Positions 1 to 7,930 of a stretch of DNA of 64,000 nucleotides are shown piece after piece (position 1 is the stretch's first letter; each line of letters begins with the position of its first letter). The notes beneath the pieces are model-generated. The model did no database searches, was not told the DNA's origin, and worked only from the letters and a program-made list of their open reading frames with translations. Source of the stretch: Hymenobacter sp. J193 (GTDB lineage: Bacteria > Bacteroidota > Bacteroidia > Cytophagales > Hymenobacteraceae); NCBI RefSeq assembly GCF_024700075.1, contig NZ_JAJONE010000001.1:124001-188000 (forward strand). The letters are read 5' to 3'. Both the position numbers and the translations under genes were made by a program.

Positions 1-2
1 TC

Positions 3-617
3 AACTTCCTCAAAGCCCAGGTGAACCCGCACTTTCTCTTCAACACCCTCAACAACCTGTACCTGATGGTGGTGAAGCAGGACGAGCGCGCCCCCGACAT
101 GGTGCAGCACCTGGCCCACCTGATGCACTACACCGTGTATGAGGCCGAGGCGGCCCTGGTGCCGCTCCGCCAGGAGCTCGGGTTTCTGGAGGCGTACCTG
201 GAGCTGGAGCGCCTGCGCTATGGCCAGAAGGTCAGCATCCGCTACCAGCCGCCCACCGCCGGCACCCACCTGCTCGTCACGCCCCTGCTGTTCTTTCCGT
301 TCGTGGAAAATGCCTTCAAGCATGGCGTCGACAGCAGCCTCGATGCCTCCTGGGTAACTATTACGCTGGACGTGGTAGGCCAGGAGTTGCGCTTTGCGGT
401 GCGCAACAGCTTCAGCCCGGGGGCGCCTGAGCGGGCGTTTGGGGGCGTGGGCATTGCCAACGTGCGCAAGCGCCTGGCCTTGCACTACGCACCCCAGGAC
501 TACCAGCTCACCATCACCCAAGACCCCGACGCCCACACCTACGCCGTAAACCTCACCCTGCACCTGACTTCGGCTCCCGTGCCCGCTGCACTGCTTACTC
601 CTGCTTCTGCCTTATGA
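3..617 (+). CDS. LytS/YehU-type sensor histidine kinase, 5'-truncated by window edge
   Basis: The window opens inside this gene, so only about 204 C-terminal residues are visible. It is a sensor kinase of the His_kinase (PF06580) type. An H-box NPHFLFNTLNNL lies near the visible start, an N-box FPFVENAFKHG about 90 residues later, and a GGVGIANVRKRL ATP-binding box near residue 150. The His of NPHF is the expected phosphorylation site. The membrane or sensor part lies outside the window, so the signal cannot be read. Its TGA overlaps the ATG of the next gene by 4 nt (ATGA), which implies translational coupling with the LytTR regulator as one two-component system. Confidence 0.93.
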   Translation, partial: NFLKAQVNPHFLFNTLNNLYLMVVKQDERAPDMVQHLAHLMHYTVYEAEAALVPLRQELGFLEAYLELERLRYGQKVSIRYQPPTAGTHLLVTPLLFFPFVENAFKHGVDSSLDASWVTITLDVVGQELRFAVRNSFSPGAPERAFGGVGIANVRKRLALHYAPQDYQLTITQDPDAHTYAVNLTLHLTSAPVPAALLTPASAL

Positions 618-1312
618 TCAACTGCCTGATAATCGACGATGAGCCGTTTGCCCGCGAGCTGCTGCAAAGCTACGTGGCCCAGATGCCCAGCCTGCACCTG
701 GTGGCCAGCTGCGAGCATGTGTTCGAGGCCCTGGAGGTGCTCCAGCAGCAGCGCATCGACCTGCTGTTTTCCGACATCAACATGCCCCAGGTCAACGGAC
801 TGGAGTTTATCCGTTCCCTGCACAACGCGCCCTACGTCATCTTCGTCACGGCCTCGCCCCACCACGCCCTGGAAGGCTACGAGCTCGACGCGCTGGACTA
901 TGTGGTGAAGCCCGTGTCATTCCCACGCTTTATGAAGGCTGTGAACAAAGCCCTGACGGTGGTCAACAGTCGCCCGGTGGCGGTGGCGGCGCCGGAGCCG
1001 CAGTTTCTGTTCGTGAAGGAAGGCCACTCCCTGCGGCGGGTGCTGTTCGATGAAATTTACTACATCGAGGGCATGAAGGACTACATCCGCATCGTGCTCA
1101 AAAACCAGATGATCATCACCTACCTGCGCATGAGCCGGGTGGAAGATCAGCTGCCGGCTTCGCGCTTTATCCGCATCCAGAAGTCCTACATCGTGCGCAC
1201 CGACGCCATCCGGGCCATCAGCGGCAACGAAGTAGAGCTCTACGACCTGCCCGAGAAGCTGCCCATCGGCAAGCAGCACAAAGAAGCTCTGCTAGCCCAG
1301 TTCGGGTTGTAG
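614..1312 (+). CDS. LytTR-family DNA-binding response regulator
   Basis: 232-aa cytoplasmic regulator. Residues 1-115 form a receiver domain: acidic pocket IIDDEP, phospho-acceptor Asp in LLFSDINMP, Thr in FVTAS and Lys in YVVKPVSF. Residues 130-232 form a LytTR DNA-binding domain, with LFVKEGHSLRRVLFDEIYYIEG at its start and FIRIQKSYIV followed by LPIGKQHKEAL at its end. Length and order match the AlgR/LytR-type family. It overlaps the upstream kinase gene by 4 nt and is presumably its partner. The target genes cannot be inferred from this window. Confidence 0.95.
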   Translation: MINCLIIDDEPFARELLQSYVAQMPSLHLVASCEHVFEALEVLQQQRIDLLFSDINMPQVNGLEFIRSLHNAPYVIFVTASPHHALEGYELDALDYVVKPVSFPRFMKAVNKALTVVNSRPVAVAAPEPQFLFVKEGHSLRRVLFDEIYYIEGMKDYIRIVLKNQMIITYLRMSRVEDQLPASRFIRIQKSYIVRTDAIRAISGNEVELYDLPEKLPIGKQHKEALLAQFGL

Positions 1313-1398
1313 AAGGGCAATCTGTACGTTATTCTGAGCAGGTGCCGAATCCAGCCAGGGACCGAGGAATCTCGCGTGCTGACATTGCAAAACTATCC

Positions 1399-1502
1399 GT
1401 CATGCTGAGCGAAGCCGAAGCATCTCTACCGCTGGCTAATCATTAGCATTGCAACGAAGCGGTAGAGACGCTTCGACAAGCGGACGCCAGATAAAGCATG
1501 AC
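1399..1502. repeat. Imperfect palindromic intergenic repeat (GTCATGCTGAGCG family), diverged copy
   Basis: The left arm starts GTCATGCTGAGCGAAGC and runs to CTCTACCGC. The right arm runs from GCGGTAGAGACGCTTCGAC to AGCATGAC. Between the last two blocks sits an extra segment missing from the cleaner copy at 30632-30723. A further half-copy-like stretch (TTATTCTGAGCAGG ... GAGGAATCTCGCGTGCTGA) lies just upstream at about 1330-1383. Such elements fold into long hairpins. No coding potential. Confidence 0.75.
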
Positions 1503-1556
1503 GTTCTAATGGGAATACGTTCTGCTCCGCTGCAACCGCCGCCCCGGTTTCCGGGT

Positions 1557-1564
1557 TATCTTTG
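1557..1564 (+). promoter_or_regulatory. Bacteroidota -7 promoter element TATCTTTG upstream of mrp
   Basis: Exact match to the TAnnTTTG consensus of the Bacteroidota primary sigma factor, 29 nt before the ATG chosen for mrp. No convincing -33 TTG is seen. Confidence 0.6.
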
Positions 1565-1593
1565 CATCCGTATTTCCCCGATTGACTTATCGA

Positions 1594-2697
1594 ATGGCAA
1601 CCATAACCAAAGAAGACGTCCTCAAGGCCCTGAGCTACGTGGAGGAGCCCGACCTGGGCAAAGACCTCGTGACGCTCAACATGATTGAGGACGTGCAGAT
1701 CAGCGGCCGCACTATCTCCTTCACGGTAGTACTCACCACGCCCGCCTGCCCCCTCAAGCAGCTCATCCACGATGCCTGCGTGCGCGCCATCCACACCATG
1801 GTGGACGCGGAGGCTGAAGTGGTTGTCGTGATGACCTCACGCGTGACGACCATGCGCCAGAACCGCGACCTGCTGCCCGGCGTGAAGAACATCATTGCCA
1901 TTGCCTCGGGCAAGGGCGGCGTGGGCAAAAGCACTGTGACGGCCAACCTGGCCATTGCCCTGGCCAAATCGGGGGCCAAAGTAGGCCTCGTGGACGCTGA
2001 TATTTCAGGTCCCTCCATGCCCCTCATGTTTGGGGTGATGGACGAGCGGCCCCACGTGTTTCAGGGCCCCGACGGCAAAAACCTGATTCAGCCTGTTGTA
2101 GCCCACGGCGTAAAGCTGATGAGCATTGGCTTCCTGGCCCCGGCCGAGTCGGCCATTGTGTGGCGCGGCCCCATGGCATCGTCGGCCCTCAAGCAGTTCA
2201 TCACGGAAGTAGACTGGGGCGAGTTGGACTACCTGCTCCTCGACATGCCCCCCGGCACCTCCGACATCCACCTCACCATGGTGCAGACGGTGCCCGTCAC
2301 CGGTTCGCTCATCGTGACTACGCCCCAAAAAGTAGCCCTGGCCGACGCCGAGAAGGGTTTGCAGATGTTCCGCCTGCCCCAGATCAACGTGCCGGTGCTG
2401 GGCATTGTGGAGAACATGGCCTGGTTTACGCCTGCCGAGCTGCCTGACAACAAATACTTCATCTTCGGGGAAAGCGGCGGCGTGGCACTGGCCGAAAAGC
2501 ACCAGGTGCCGCTGCTGGGCCAGATTCCGCTGGTGCAGAGCATCCGCGAAAACGGTGACTTGGGTACGCCCGCCATCCTGCAGGAGAACACACCTTCTGC
2601 TGCCGTATTCGCGCAGCTGGCCGAGGAGCTGGCCCGGCAGGTAAGCATCCGTAATGCCGTGGCGCCCAAAACCAACATCGTGGAAATGAAATCGTAG
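1594..2697 (+). CDS. mrp: Mrp/ApbC-type iron-sulfur cluster carrier ATPase
   Basis: 367-aa P-loop ATPase thought to carry and insert Fe-S clusters. Residues ~1-80 form an MIP18/DUF59-like domain containing TTPACPLK. Residues ~95-340 form the ParA/MinD-like ATPase with deviant Walker A GKGGVGKST, switch I VDADISGPSMP and Walker B LLLDMPPGTSD. The CxxC cluster ligands usually found after VENM are missing: the sequence reads VENMAWFTPAELPDNK. I chose the ATG at 1594; a TTG four codons earlier keeps the frame but is less likely. A -7 element ends 29 nt upstream. The NifU-like scaffold gene follows 165 nt downstream, so the pair fits an Fe-S assembly locus. Confidence 0.95.
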   Translation: MATITKEDVLKALSYVEEPDLGKDLVTLNMIEDVQISGRTISFTVVLTTPACPLKQLIHDACVRAIHTMVDAEAEVVVVMTSRVTTMRQNRDLLPGVKNIIAIASGKGGVGKSTVTANLAIALAKSGAKVGLVDADISGPSMPLMFGVMDERPHVFQGPDGKNLIQPVVAHGVKLMSIGFLAPAESAIVWRGPMASSALKQFITEVDWGELDYLLLDMPPGTSDIHLTMVQTVPVTGSLIVTTPQKVALADAEKGLQMFRLPQINVPVLGIVENMAWFTPAELPDNKYFIFGESGGVALAEKHQVPLLGQIPLVQSIRENGDLGTPAILQENTPSAAVFAQLAEELARQVSIRNAVAPKTNIVEMKS

Positions 2698-2792
2698 CAT
2701 TTCCATCGTTTTCAGCTGGTTAAGCTGTCTGCCAGCTCGTCAGGCAACTTTGCGGCTGGTCGGTTTGTTGCTTCCATACGCGCCAAAAGCGC

Positions 2793-2800
2793 TACCTTTG
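2793..2800 (+). promoter_or_regulatory. -7 promoter element TACCTTTG upstream of the NifU-like gene
   Basis: Consensus TAnnTTTG, 62 nt before the ATG. A TTTGTTG at 2764-2770 lies at roughly the right distance to act as the -33 region. Confidence 0.6.
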
Positions 2801-2862
2801 ACCAAGTAATTTGCTGCTAACGGTGCCTTTCCTGGCCCGGCCTGCAGCTCAATCTTAGATTC

Positions 2863-3198
2863 ATGACGCATTCCGCAGCCGTAGAAAACCATCCGCTCCT
2901 GCCTCGCATTGAGCAGGCCCTGGACACCATCCGGCCCTATCTGGCCGCCGACGGGGGCAACGTGCGCGTGCTGGGCATCTCCGACGATATGGTGCTGCAA
3001 CTGGAGCTGCTGGGCGCCTGTGGCACGTGCCCCATGTCGCCGATGACGCTGAAAGCCGGCGTGGAGGAATCGGTGAAGAAAGCCGTGCCCGAAATACGCG
3101 CCGTGGAAGCCATCAACCTCACGCCCATGTCGGCGCAGCCCGCCGGCCAGACCGGCCACCCCGTGTCGCCCGCCCCAGTACCGACGCCCGGGTTTTAA
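2863..3198 (+). CDS. NifU C-terminal-domain Fe-S scaffold protein
   Basis: 111-aa protein consisting of the NifU C-terminal domain. It shows IRPYLAADGGNVRVLGI, then LLGACGTCPMSPMTLKAGVE with the CxxC pair that would bind a labile [4Fe-4S] cluster. The last ~20 residues are a Pro/Ala-rich tail. It lacks the NifU N-terminal domain and so resembles stand-alone Nfu proteins. It has its own -7 element and is followed by a GC-rich hairpin. Its position after mrp suggests a shared role in cluster assembly or delivery. Confidence 0.93.
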   Translation: MTHSAAVENHPLLPRIEQALDTIRPYLAADGGNVRVLGISDDMVLQLELLGACGTCPMSPMTLKAGVEESVKKAVPEIRAVEAINLTPMSAQPAGQTGHPVSPAPVPTPGF

Positions 3199-3218
3199 GC
3201 GTACTTCGATTTATACAG

Positions 3219-3261
3219 CGCGCCCCGCTCCTGCCGGTTTTCCGGTCGGAGGCGGGGCGCG
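3219..3261 (+). terminator. GC-rich terminator-like hairpin after the NifU-like gene
   Basis: CGCGCCCCGC (3219-3228) pairs with GCGGGGCGCG (3252-3261), with inner TCC/GGA and CCGG/CCGG pairing. It lies 20 nt after the stop. No clear T-run follows. It also marks the edge of the AT-rich island. Confidence 0.6.
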
Positions 3262-3281
3262 GTGGTTTGGGAAAATGTAGT

Positions 3282-3572
3282 TTATACAACGCCTAAGAAC
3301 GACAAATGCAGGCACATACCCCATACCATAAGCGCTAATGCTATTAAATATTTTTTGTAAAAATAAAACCACATCCCTATTAATGACAACATATTAATGA
3401 CATGCATGACACTACTAAGCTGGTCAGGAAATATTGTTAATATAATATTTACAGTAAACAATAATTTACATAGCCAACACACAATAGTTGATTTATTAAT
3501 TATTTTCAATTGTGTGTAAGCCTTGACGAGGTTTCCCATTTTTATTTTTTTATTTTTCAACAGCAATACCAT
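3282..3572 (-). CDS. Small AT-rich-island membrane protein, unknown function
   Basis: 96-aa basic and hydrophobic protein with about three predicted membrane segments: IVCWLCKLLFTVNIILTIF, VMHVINMLSLIGMWFYFY and LIALALMVWGMCLHLSFL. No family was recognised. Its ATG (3572-3570) directly abuts the TAG stop (3575-3573) of the nucleotidyltransferase-like gene, so the two are almost certainly co-expressed. Composition is far more AT-rich than the flanking housekeeping genes, which suggests horizontal acquisition. Confidence 0.6.
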   Translation of the reverse strand: MVLLLKNKKIKMGNLVKAYTQLKIINKSTIVCWLCKLLFTVNIILTIFPDQLSSVMHVINMLSLIGMWFYFYKKYLIALALMVWGMCLHLSFLGVV

Positions 3573-4079
3573 CTAGTCCTCCTGCGTCCTGTTTCTATCC
3601 TCCAATTCCTGTATATCAGTTAAATCTTTTGGCCGGGCGCTGGCTGCTTTGTCTGTCATTAGGTCACTATACCCTATGAAGGCAACATCAATTCCTGCTA
3701 AATGCATGACTTCTCTGTTTGCGAAAGCCGAAGCAAATCGTAGAGGTGCTTTAAGCTCGGGGAGAAAATCAATGGTAAAGTCCTCAAATTCGTATTTGAA
3801 GAATGACTTTTTTGGATTGGGCGCTTGCTCACTCTTAAAGGCCGCAACATCTTGCCCAAGTTCTTCCAATGCGTTCAGGAGGTTGAAGTAGTTTGTGTAA
3901 GACGGATTATACCAGAAGTCAAAGTCCGGCTTTTCAGCCACTGCACCGGAGGAAATAGTAGTATATCTGAAATATCCATGCAAGGCAACAGCCGTGCCGC
4001 CAACTATCAAATACTCAACAGAACATTTGTTTAGCACTTGACAGATATTGCTGAAAGTATTGAGCAGATTACTTTCCAC
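3573..4079 (-). CDS. Nucleotidyltransferase-fold protein (MNT/AbiEii-like), accessory
   Basis: 168-aa protein. A nucleotidyltransferase-like signature is visible: EYLIVGGTAVALHGYFR (GG plus helix) followed about 20 residues later by KPDFDFW, giving the Asp-x-Asp metal motif. A later acidic strand FTIDFLPEL could supply the third carboxylate, and a KAASARPKDLTDIQEL tail is typical of AbiEii/MNT-like proteins. I therefore place it in the Pol-beta-like nucleotidyltransferase superfamily, probably a Bacteroidota-specific branch. The start is a GTG at 4079-4077. It overlaps a 54-aa gene by 11 nt and abuts the membrane protein gene downstream. Relatives act in toxin-antitoxin or phage-defence pairs, but the role here is inference only. 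Confidence 0.75.
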   Translation of the reverse strand: MESNLLNTFSNICQVLNKCSVEYLIVGGTAVALHGYFRYTTISSGAVAEKPDFDFWYNPSYTNYFNLLNALEELGQDVAAFKSEQAPNPKKSFFKYEFEDFTIDFLPELKAPLRFASAFANREVMHLAGIDVAFIGYSDLMTDKAASARPKDLTDIQELEDRNRTQED

Positions 4080-4233
4080 TATTTTTATTCTTTTTTACTT
4101 CCTTTCTACTACTTTTCATAAGGGTCATAAGCTCTTTGAATTGCGTCATTTTTCTATCTCTTTCAGGAATATTGTCTGTACTGACTTCCCTCTTTAAAGC
4201 TTTAAAGCTGGTGTACCGAATTAGATTTTCCAT
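4069..4233 (-). CDS. 54-aa small charged protein, partner of the nucleotidyltransferase-like gene
   Basis: Short ORF read directly from the minus strand. It begins MENLIRYTSFKALKREV (ATG at 4233-4231), continues through PERDRKMTQFKELMTLM and ends with a Lys-rich tail KSSRKEVKKNKNSGK. It is strongly basic with helical potential and no membrane segment. The TAA (4071-4069) overlaps the GTG start of the nucleotidyltransferase-like gene by 11 nt, arguing for translational coupling. A tiny basic protein coupled upstream of an MNT-like gene resembles the layout of toxin-antitoxin pairs. No domain was recognised. Confidence 0.6.
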   Translation of the reverse strand: MENLIRYTSFKALKREVSTDNIPERDRKMTQFKELMTLMKSSRKEVKKNKNSGK

Positions 4234-4425
4234 GAGTAAAATGATTTGCTGACGATATTAAAGAGGTCCTGCACTATTAACGGCAAAGTCTGAGCTGCTG
4301 TTCAATATAGCTTCCAGGTCCTTATTCGGGCAGGCGCTTTACTTGACTGTCAACTGCTTGTAGTAAAGGTACTGGCTTTACTATATTTCCAAGTCCTCAT
4401 TCCCACCTCATTCCTCCGCCCCCGC

Positions 4426-4433
4426 TACCTTTG
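4426..4433 (+). promoter_or_regulatory. -7 promoter element TACCTTTG for fumarylacetoacetase
   Basis: Consensus TAnnTTTG, 28 nt upstream of the ATG at 4462. It lies where base composition returns to high GC after the AT-rich island. Between the small gene (ends 4233) and here I see no other feature. Confidence 0.6.
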
Positions 4434-4461
4434 CTGCTCCTACCACCAACCATGCACCCGA

Positions 4462-5745
4462 ATGGCCAACCCCAACGACCCCGCCCTGCACTCCTGGATT
4501 GATATTGCTCCCGGCAGCGACTTTCCAATTCAGAACCTGCCCTTTGGCGTGTTTGAGACGGAGGAGCGCGGGCCGCGCCTGGGCGTGGCCATCGGCGAGT
4601 ACGTGCTGGATCTGTACGCCGTGGCGCAGTTCGGCTTTTTTGAGGACCTGGAGCTGGGGCCGAAGATGCCGAAGATTTTCCGGCGCCGCTCCCTCAACCA
4701 GTTTATCTCCCTGGGCCGACCGGCGTGGCGGGCCGTGCGCCAGCGTGTATCGGAGCTGCTGCGCCACGACAATGCCGCGCTGCGCTCGGATGAGGTGATG
4801 CGCGCTTGCCTGCTGCGCCAGCGCGAGGTGCGGATGCTGCGCCCCATCAAGCCCCACAACTACACCGATTTCTACAGCAGCATCGAGCACGCCACCAACG
4901 TGGGCATCATGTTCCGCGACCCGGCCAACGCCCTGCTGCCCAACTGGCGCCACATTCCCATTGGCTACCACGGTCGGGCTTCGTCCATTGTGGTGAGCGG
5001 CACCGATGTGCGCCGGCCCAACGGGCAGCGCAAAGCCCCCGATGCCCCCGCACCTACCTTCGGCCCTTCGCAGCAGCTGGATTTTGAGCTGGAAATGGCC
5101 TTTGTGGTGGGCCGCGGCACCCAGCTCGGCGACACCGTGCCGGTGCAGCACGCCGAGGAGTACATCTTCGGGCTGGTGCTGTTCAACGACTGGAGCGCGC
5201 GTGATATTCAGAGCTGGGAGTACGTGCCGCTGGGGCCGTTTTTGGGCAAGAGCTTCGGCAGCAGCGTGTCGCCGTGGGTGGTCACGCTCGATGCGCTGGA
5301 GCCTTTCCGGGTGGCCGGCCCCGTGCAGGAACCCGAGCCCCTGCTTTACCTGCGCCAGCTCGACAAGCACAACTTCGACATCAACCTGGAGGTAGCCATC
5401 CAGCCCGAAGCCGGGCCCGAAACCACTGTGTCGCGCTCCAACTTTGGGCTGATGTACTGGAGCATGGCCCAGCAGCTGGCTCACCACAGCTCCAACGGCT
5501 GCAACCTGGAAGTCGGCGACCTGTACGCCTCCGGCACCATCTCCGGCCCCACCCCCGATTCGCTGGGCTCGATGCTGGAGCTGGCCTGGCGCGGCACCCG
5601 CCCCTTGCCCCTGGCCGACGGCTCGGAGCGCAAGTTTCTGCAGGACGGCGACCGGGTGACCATGCGCGGCTACTGCGAGCGGAACGGCCTACGCATCGGC
5701 TTTGGGGAAGTAACGGGCAAAGTGCTGCCCGCCCCGCAGCTGTAG
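4462..5745 (+). CDS. fahA: Fumarylacetoacetase (last step of tyrosine/homogentisate breakdown)
   Basis: 427-aa cytosolic enzyme hydrolysing fumarylacetoacetate to fumarate and acetoacetate. The SH3-like N-terminal domain (residues ~15-115) includes LPFGVFETEERGPRLGVAIG. The catalytic beta-roll domain shows YTDFYSSIEHATNVGIMFR with the metal-ligand Asp, IGYHGRASSIVVSG with the catalytic His, and FNDWSARDIQSWEYVPLG and KSFGSSVSPWVV, both strongly conserved in the family. Length is normal. It has its own promoter and a 15-bp-stem terminator, so it looks monocistronic. No other homogentisate-pathway gene is in this window. Confidence 0.97.
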   Translation: MANPNDPALHSWIDIAPGSDFPIQNLPFGVFETEERGPRLGVAIGEYVLDLYAVAQFGFFEDLELGPKMPKIFRRRSLNQFISLGRPAWRAVRQRVSELLRHDNAALRSDEVMRACLLRQREVRMLRPIKPHNYTDFYSSIEHATNVGIMFRDPANALLPNWRHIPIGYHGRASSIVVSGTDVRRPNGQRKAPDAPAPTFGPSQQLDFELEMAFVVGRGTQLGDTVPVQHAEEYIFGLVLFNDWSARDIQSWEYVPLGPFLGKSFGSSVSPWVVTLDALEPFRVAGPVQEPEPLLYLRQLDKHNFDINLEVAIQPEAGPETTVSRSNFGLMYWSMAQQLAHHSSNGCNLEVGDLYASGTISGPTPDSLGSMLELAWRGTRPLPLADGSERKFLQDGDRVTMRGYCERNGLRIGFGEVTGKVLPAPQL

Positions 5746-5770
5746 CATTGCTTCCGCTTTTACCTTGTCC

Positions 5771-5806
5771 ACAAGGCCCGGCTTCCTGACCGAAGTCGGG
5801 TCTTGT
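5771..5806 (+). terminator. Hairpin terminator after fahA
   Basis: ACAAGGCCCGGCTTC (5771-5785) pairs over 15 positions, with two G-T pairs, with GAAGTCGGGTCTTGT (5792-5806) around a 6-nt loop. It starts 25 nt after the stop codon. Confidence 0.65.
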
Positions 5807-6048
5807 GCTGTAATACATTATGGTCCAATGAAGTACTCTTCGGTTGGCCAACGTACGTGTTTATCCGGAGTACTGCGGGCGAAGTACGTATTTCCGGCTT
5901 ATTACCAAATTCCTGTAACCCTACGGATAGCAGGGAGTACAATTTACTACCATTCAGCCCTTGATTTTTCCAGTCTTTACTTGGGAAAAGCCTACATGCA
6001 AGCGGCCTGAAGGAAAAACATCTACTCTCACTACAAAACAGGAATTGT
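5807..6048. other. Intergenic stretch before the alcohol dehydrogenase gene
   Basis: No supportable gene, repeat or consensus -7 element seen. It presumably carries the promoter and leader of the dehydrogenase gene. Composition is mixed and less GC-rich than the flanking genes. Confidence 0.4.
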
Positions 6049-7188
6049 ATGCTCGCAATGGACTACCGAGGCCCGAAAAGGGTCCGTGCCGTGCAGAAAC
6101 CGATGCCGGAAATCAAGCACCCGCAGGATGCTATTGTGCGGGTGCTGCGTACCTGCATCTGCGGCTCCGACTTACACCTTTACAACGGTAACGTGCCCGA
6201 TACCCGCGTGGGCACCACCTTCGGCCACGAGTTTGTGGGGGAAGTGGTGGAAATCGGCTCGGAAGTTACCAAGCTGAAAACCGGCGACCGGGTACTGGTA
6301 CCCTTCAACATTGCCTGCGGGGAGTGTCACTTCTGTCGGCAGGGCATGTACGGCAACTGCCACGAGTCGAATACCGAAGCTACGGCCGTAGGTGCCATCT
6401 TCGGCTACTCGCACACCGCCGGCGGCTACGACGGCGGCCAGGCTGAGTATGCCCGGGTGCCCTACGCCAACGTGGGCCCCACCATCATCCCCGAGGGAAT
6501 GGACCTCGACGACGCTGTGCTGCTAACTGACGTTGTGCCCACCGGCTACCAGGCCGCCGAAATGGCTGGCATCCAGACCGGCGACACCGTAGTGGTATTT
6601 GGTGCTGGCCCGGTTGGCATTATGGCTGCCCGCTGCGCCTGGCTGTTTGGCGCCGGCCGGGTCATTATCATCGATAAGGAAGAGTACCGCCTTGACTTTG
6701 CCCGCAACTACTCCTACTGTGAGGCTTACAACTTCGAGGAAATCGGCGACCCGGTGGTGTTCATCAAGAAGATTACCGATTGGATTGGGGCCGACTGCGT
6801 GATTGATGCCGTAGGTGCCGAAGCTGCCGGCAACGCCATGCAGACTATCACGGGCCGCAAGCTGCTGCTGCAGGCCGGCTCGGCCACGGCCGTGCACTGG
6901 GCTATCAACTCGGTTAAGAAAGGCGGCGTGGTGTCCATCGTGGGGGTTTACGGCCCGACCGATAACCTCATCCCGATTGGCAACGTGCTGAATAAGGGCC
7001 TGACTATCCGCGCCAACCAGGCGTCGGTGAAGCGCCTGCTGCCGCGCCTGATCCAGCACGTGCAGAACGGTACGCTCAACCCCAAAGGGTTGATTACTCA
7101 CCGCATTCCGCTGGCGGAAGTGGCCGATGGCTACCGCATGTTCTCGGCTAAGCTCGACAACTGCATCAAGCCCGTGTTGATTCCCTAA
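6049..7188 (+). CDS. Zinc-dependent alcohol dehydrogenase, formaldehyde-dehydrogenase-like subgroup
   Basis: 379-aa medium-chain dehydrogenase (MDR). CGSDLHLYNG supplies the catalytic-zinc Cys and TTFGHEFVGEVVEIG the His-Glu pair. The structural-zinc cluster is seen as ACGECHFCRQGMYGNC. The NAD(P)-binding Rossmann motif is VVVFGAGPVGIMAARCAW with an acidic VIIIDKEEYRLDFA strand end, which favours NAD. The long middle (SYCEAYNFEEIGDPV) and ANQASVKRLLPRL tail resemble glutathione-independent formaldehyde dehydrogenases and threonine-dehydrogenase-like enzymes. The true substrate is not known. ATGs at 6049 and 6058 are both possible starts. The next gene begins 27 nt downstream and is probably co-transcribed. 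Confidence 0.93.
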   Translation: MLAMDYRGPKRVRAVQKPMPEIKHPQDAIVRVLRTCICGSDLHLYNGNVPDTRVGTTFGHEFVGEVVEIGSEVTKLKTGDRVLVPFNIACGECHFCRQGMYGNCHESNTEATAVGAIFGYSHTAGGYDGGQAEYARVPYANVGPTIIPEGMDLDDAVLLTDVVPTGYQAAEMAGIQTGDTVVVFGAGPVGIMAARCAWLFGAGRVIIIDKEEYRLDFARNYSYCEAYNFEEIGDPVVFIKKITDWIGADCVIDAVGAEAAGNAMQTITGRKLLLQAGSATAVHWAINSVKKGGVVSIVGVYGPTDNLIPIGNVLNKGLTIRANQASVKRLLPRLIQHVQNGTLNPKGLITHRIPLAEVADGYRMFSAKLDNCIKPVLIP

Positions 7189-7215
7189 TCTGCCACCCCG
7201 AAACGCCGACCTACC

Positions 7216-7746
7216 ATGGAAAACAACGTGATAAATACGCCCATCGACCCCAAGCAGATTCCGGGCTGGGGCGTGGACGCGGACCCCAAGAACGACCCCA
7301 CCTACCCCATGCGGGCCCGCATGAATGTAGGCCAGGACCCCGACAGCAAGCACCGCCCCACCCTGCAGCAGGAAGGCCCCGAGAAGCTGCGCTCCATTGA
7401 GCGGCCCAACGTGTCGGCCGTGTATGGCACTACTGTGCCCCCAAGTGGCCTGAGCGGCATGATTCGCCGGGTAGCTTTCCGGTACAGCGAAAACCGCTAC
7501 CGCCACTGGCTGCCCCTGGTTTTTGCCGACCGCGTGAACGTAGTAGAAGGCATCTTAGACGACTTCGTGCATGGCAAAGTGCCGAACATCTACGCCGAAA
7601 AAGGCTACCCCGTGGAGTGGAAACACAACCGTACCAGCCTGATACTGAAGCTGGCTACCGTGGCCGCAGTGGCTGCTGGCGCCTTGGTATTGCTAAGCTC
7701 AAGCGGAGATAAAAAGGAAAAGCGCAGACCACAGCGCCCTTACTAA
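7216..7746 (+). CDS. Conserved hypothetical protein with C-terminal membrane anchor
   Basis: 176-aa protein of unrecognised family. The first ~70 residues are polar, Pro/Asp-rich and probably extended. The middle contains GMIRRVAFRYSENRYRHWLPLVFADRVNVVEGILDDF, which looks like a folded helical unit. A single hydrophobic helix LKLATVAAVAAGALVLLSS precedes a very basic tail KKEKRRPQRPY. This looks like a tail-anchored inner-membrane protein facing the cytoplasm. It follows the alcohol dehydrogenase gene by 27 nt, so it is likely in the same transcript. Confidence 0.75.
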   Translation: MENNVINTPIDPKQIPGWGVDADPKNDPTYPMRARMNVGQDPDSKHRPTLQQEGPEKLRSIERPNVSAVYGTTVPPSGLSGMIRRVAFRYSENRYRHWLPLVFADRVNVVEGILDDFVHGKVPNIYAEKGYPVEWKHNRTSLILKLATVAAVAAGALVLLSSSGDKKEKRRPQRPY

Positions 7747-7884
7747 GCTGCCAGCAGCGGGCCCAACAACGCGGGGACGCTTCATCAGCCGCTTTATGCA
7801 AGAGCAGCCGTCTATGTGAAAGAGGTGCCGCAAGCTTTTGCCTAGCCCAAACACGTAGCGCCCCGCGCACAATACTCTGTGAGC

Positions 7885-7930
7885 AACACGCCCACGGACG
7901 AGGTGAAACCACCTTGTTCGTGGGCGTGTT
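7885..7930 (+). terminator. Long perfect hairpin, terminator-like, part of a repeated family
   Basis: AACACGCCCACG (7885-7896) pairs perfectly with CGTGGGCGTGTT (7919-7930), with an additional inner AGGTG/CACCT stem. TTTTG follows. A closely similar sequence in inverse orientation occurs at 23046-23086, so this is also a dispersed element. It lies 140 nt after the preceding gene. Confidence 0.7.

Noticed and set aside
5765..6010. 81-codon frame between fahA and the dehydrogenase gene
   Set aside because: It starts inside the fahA terminator and has no recognisable features.
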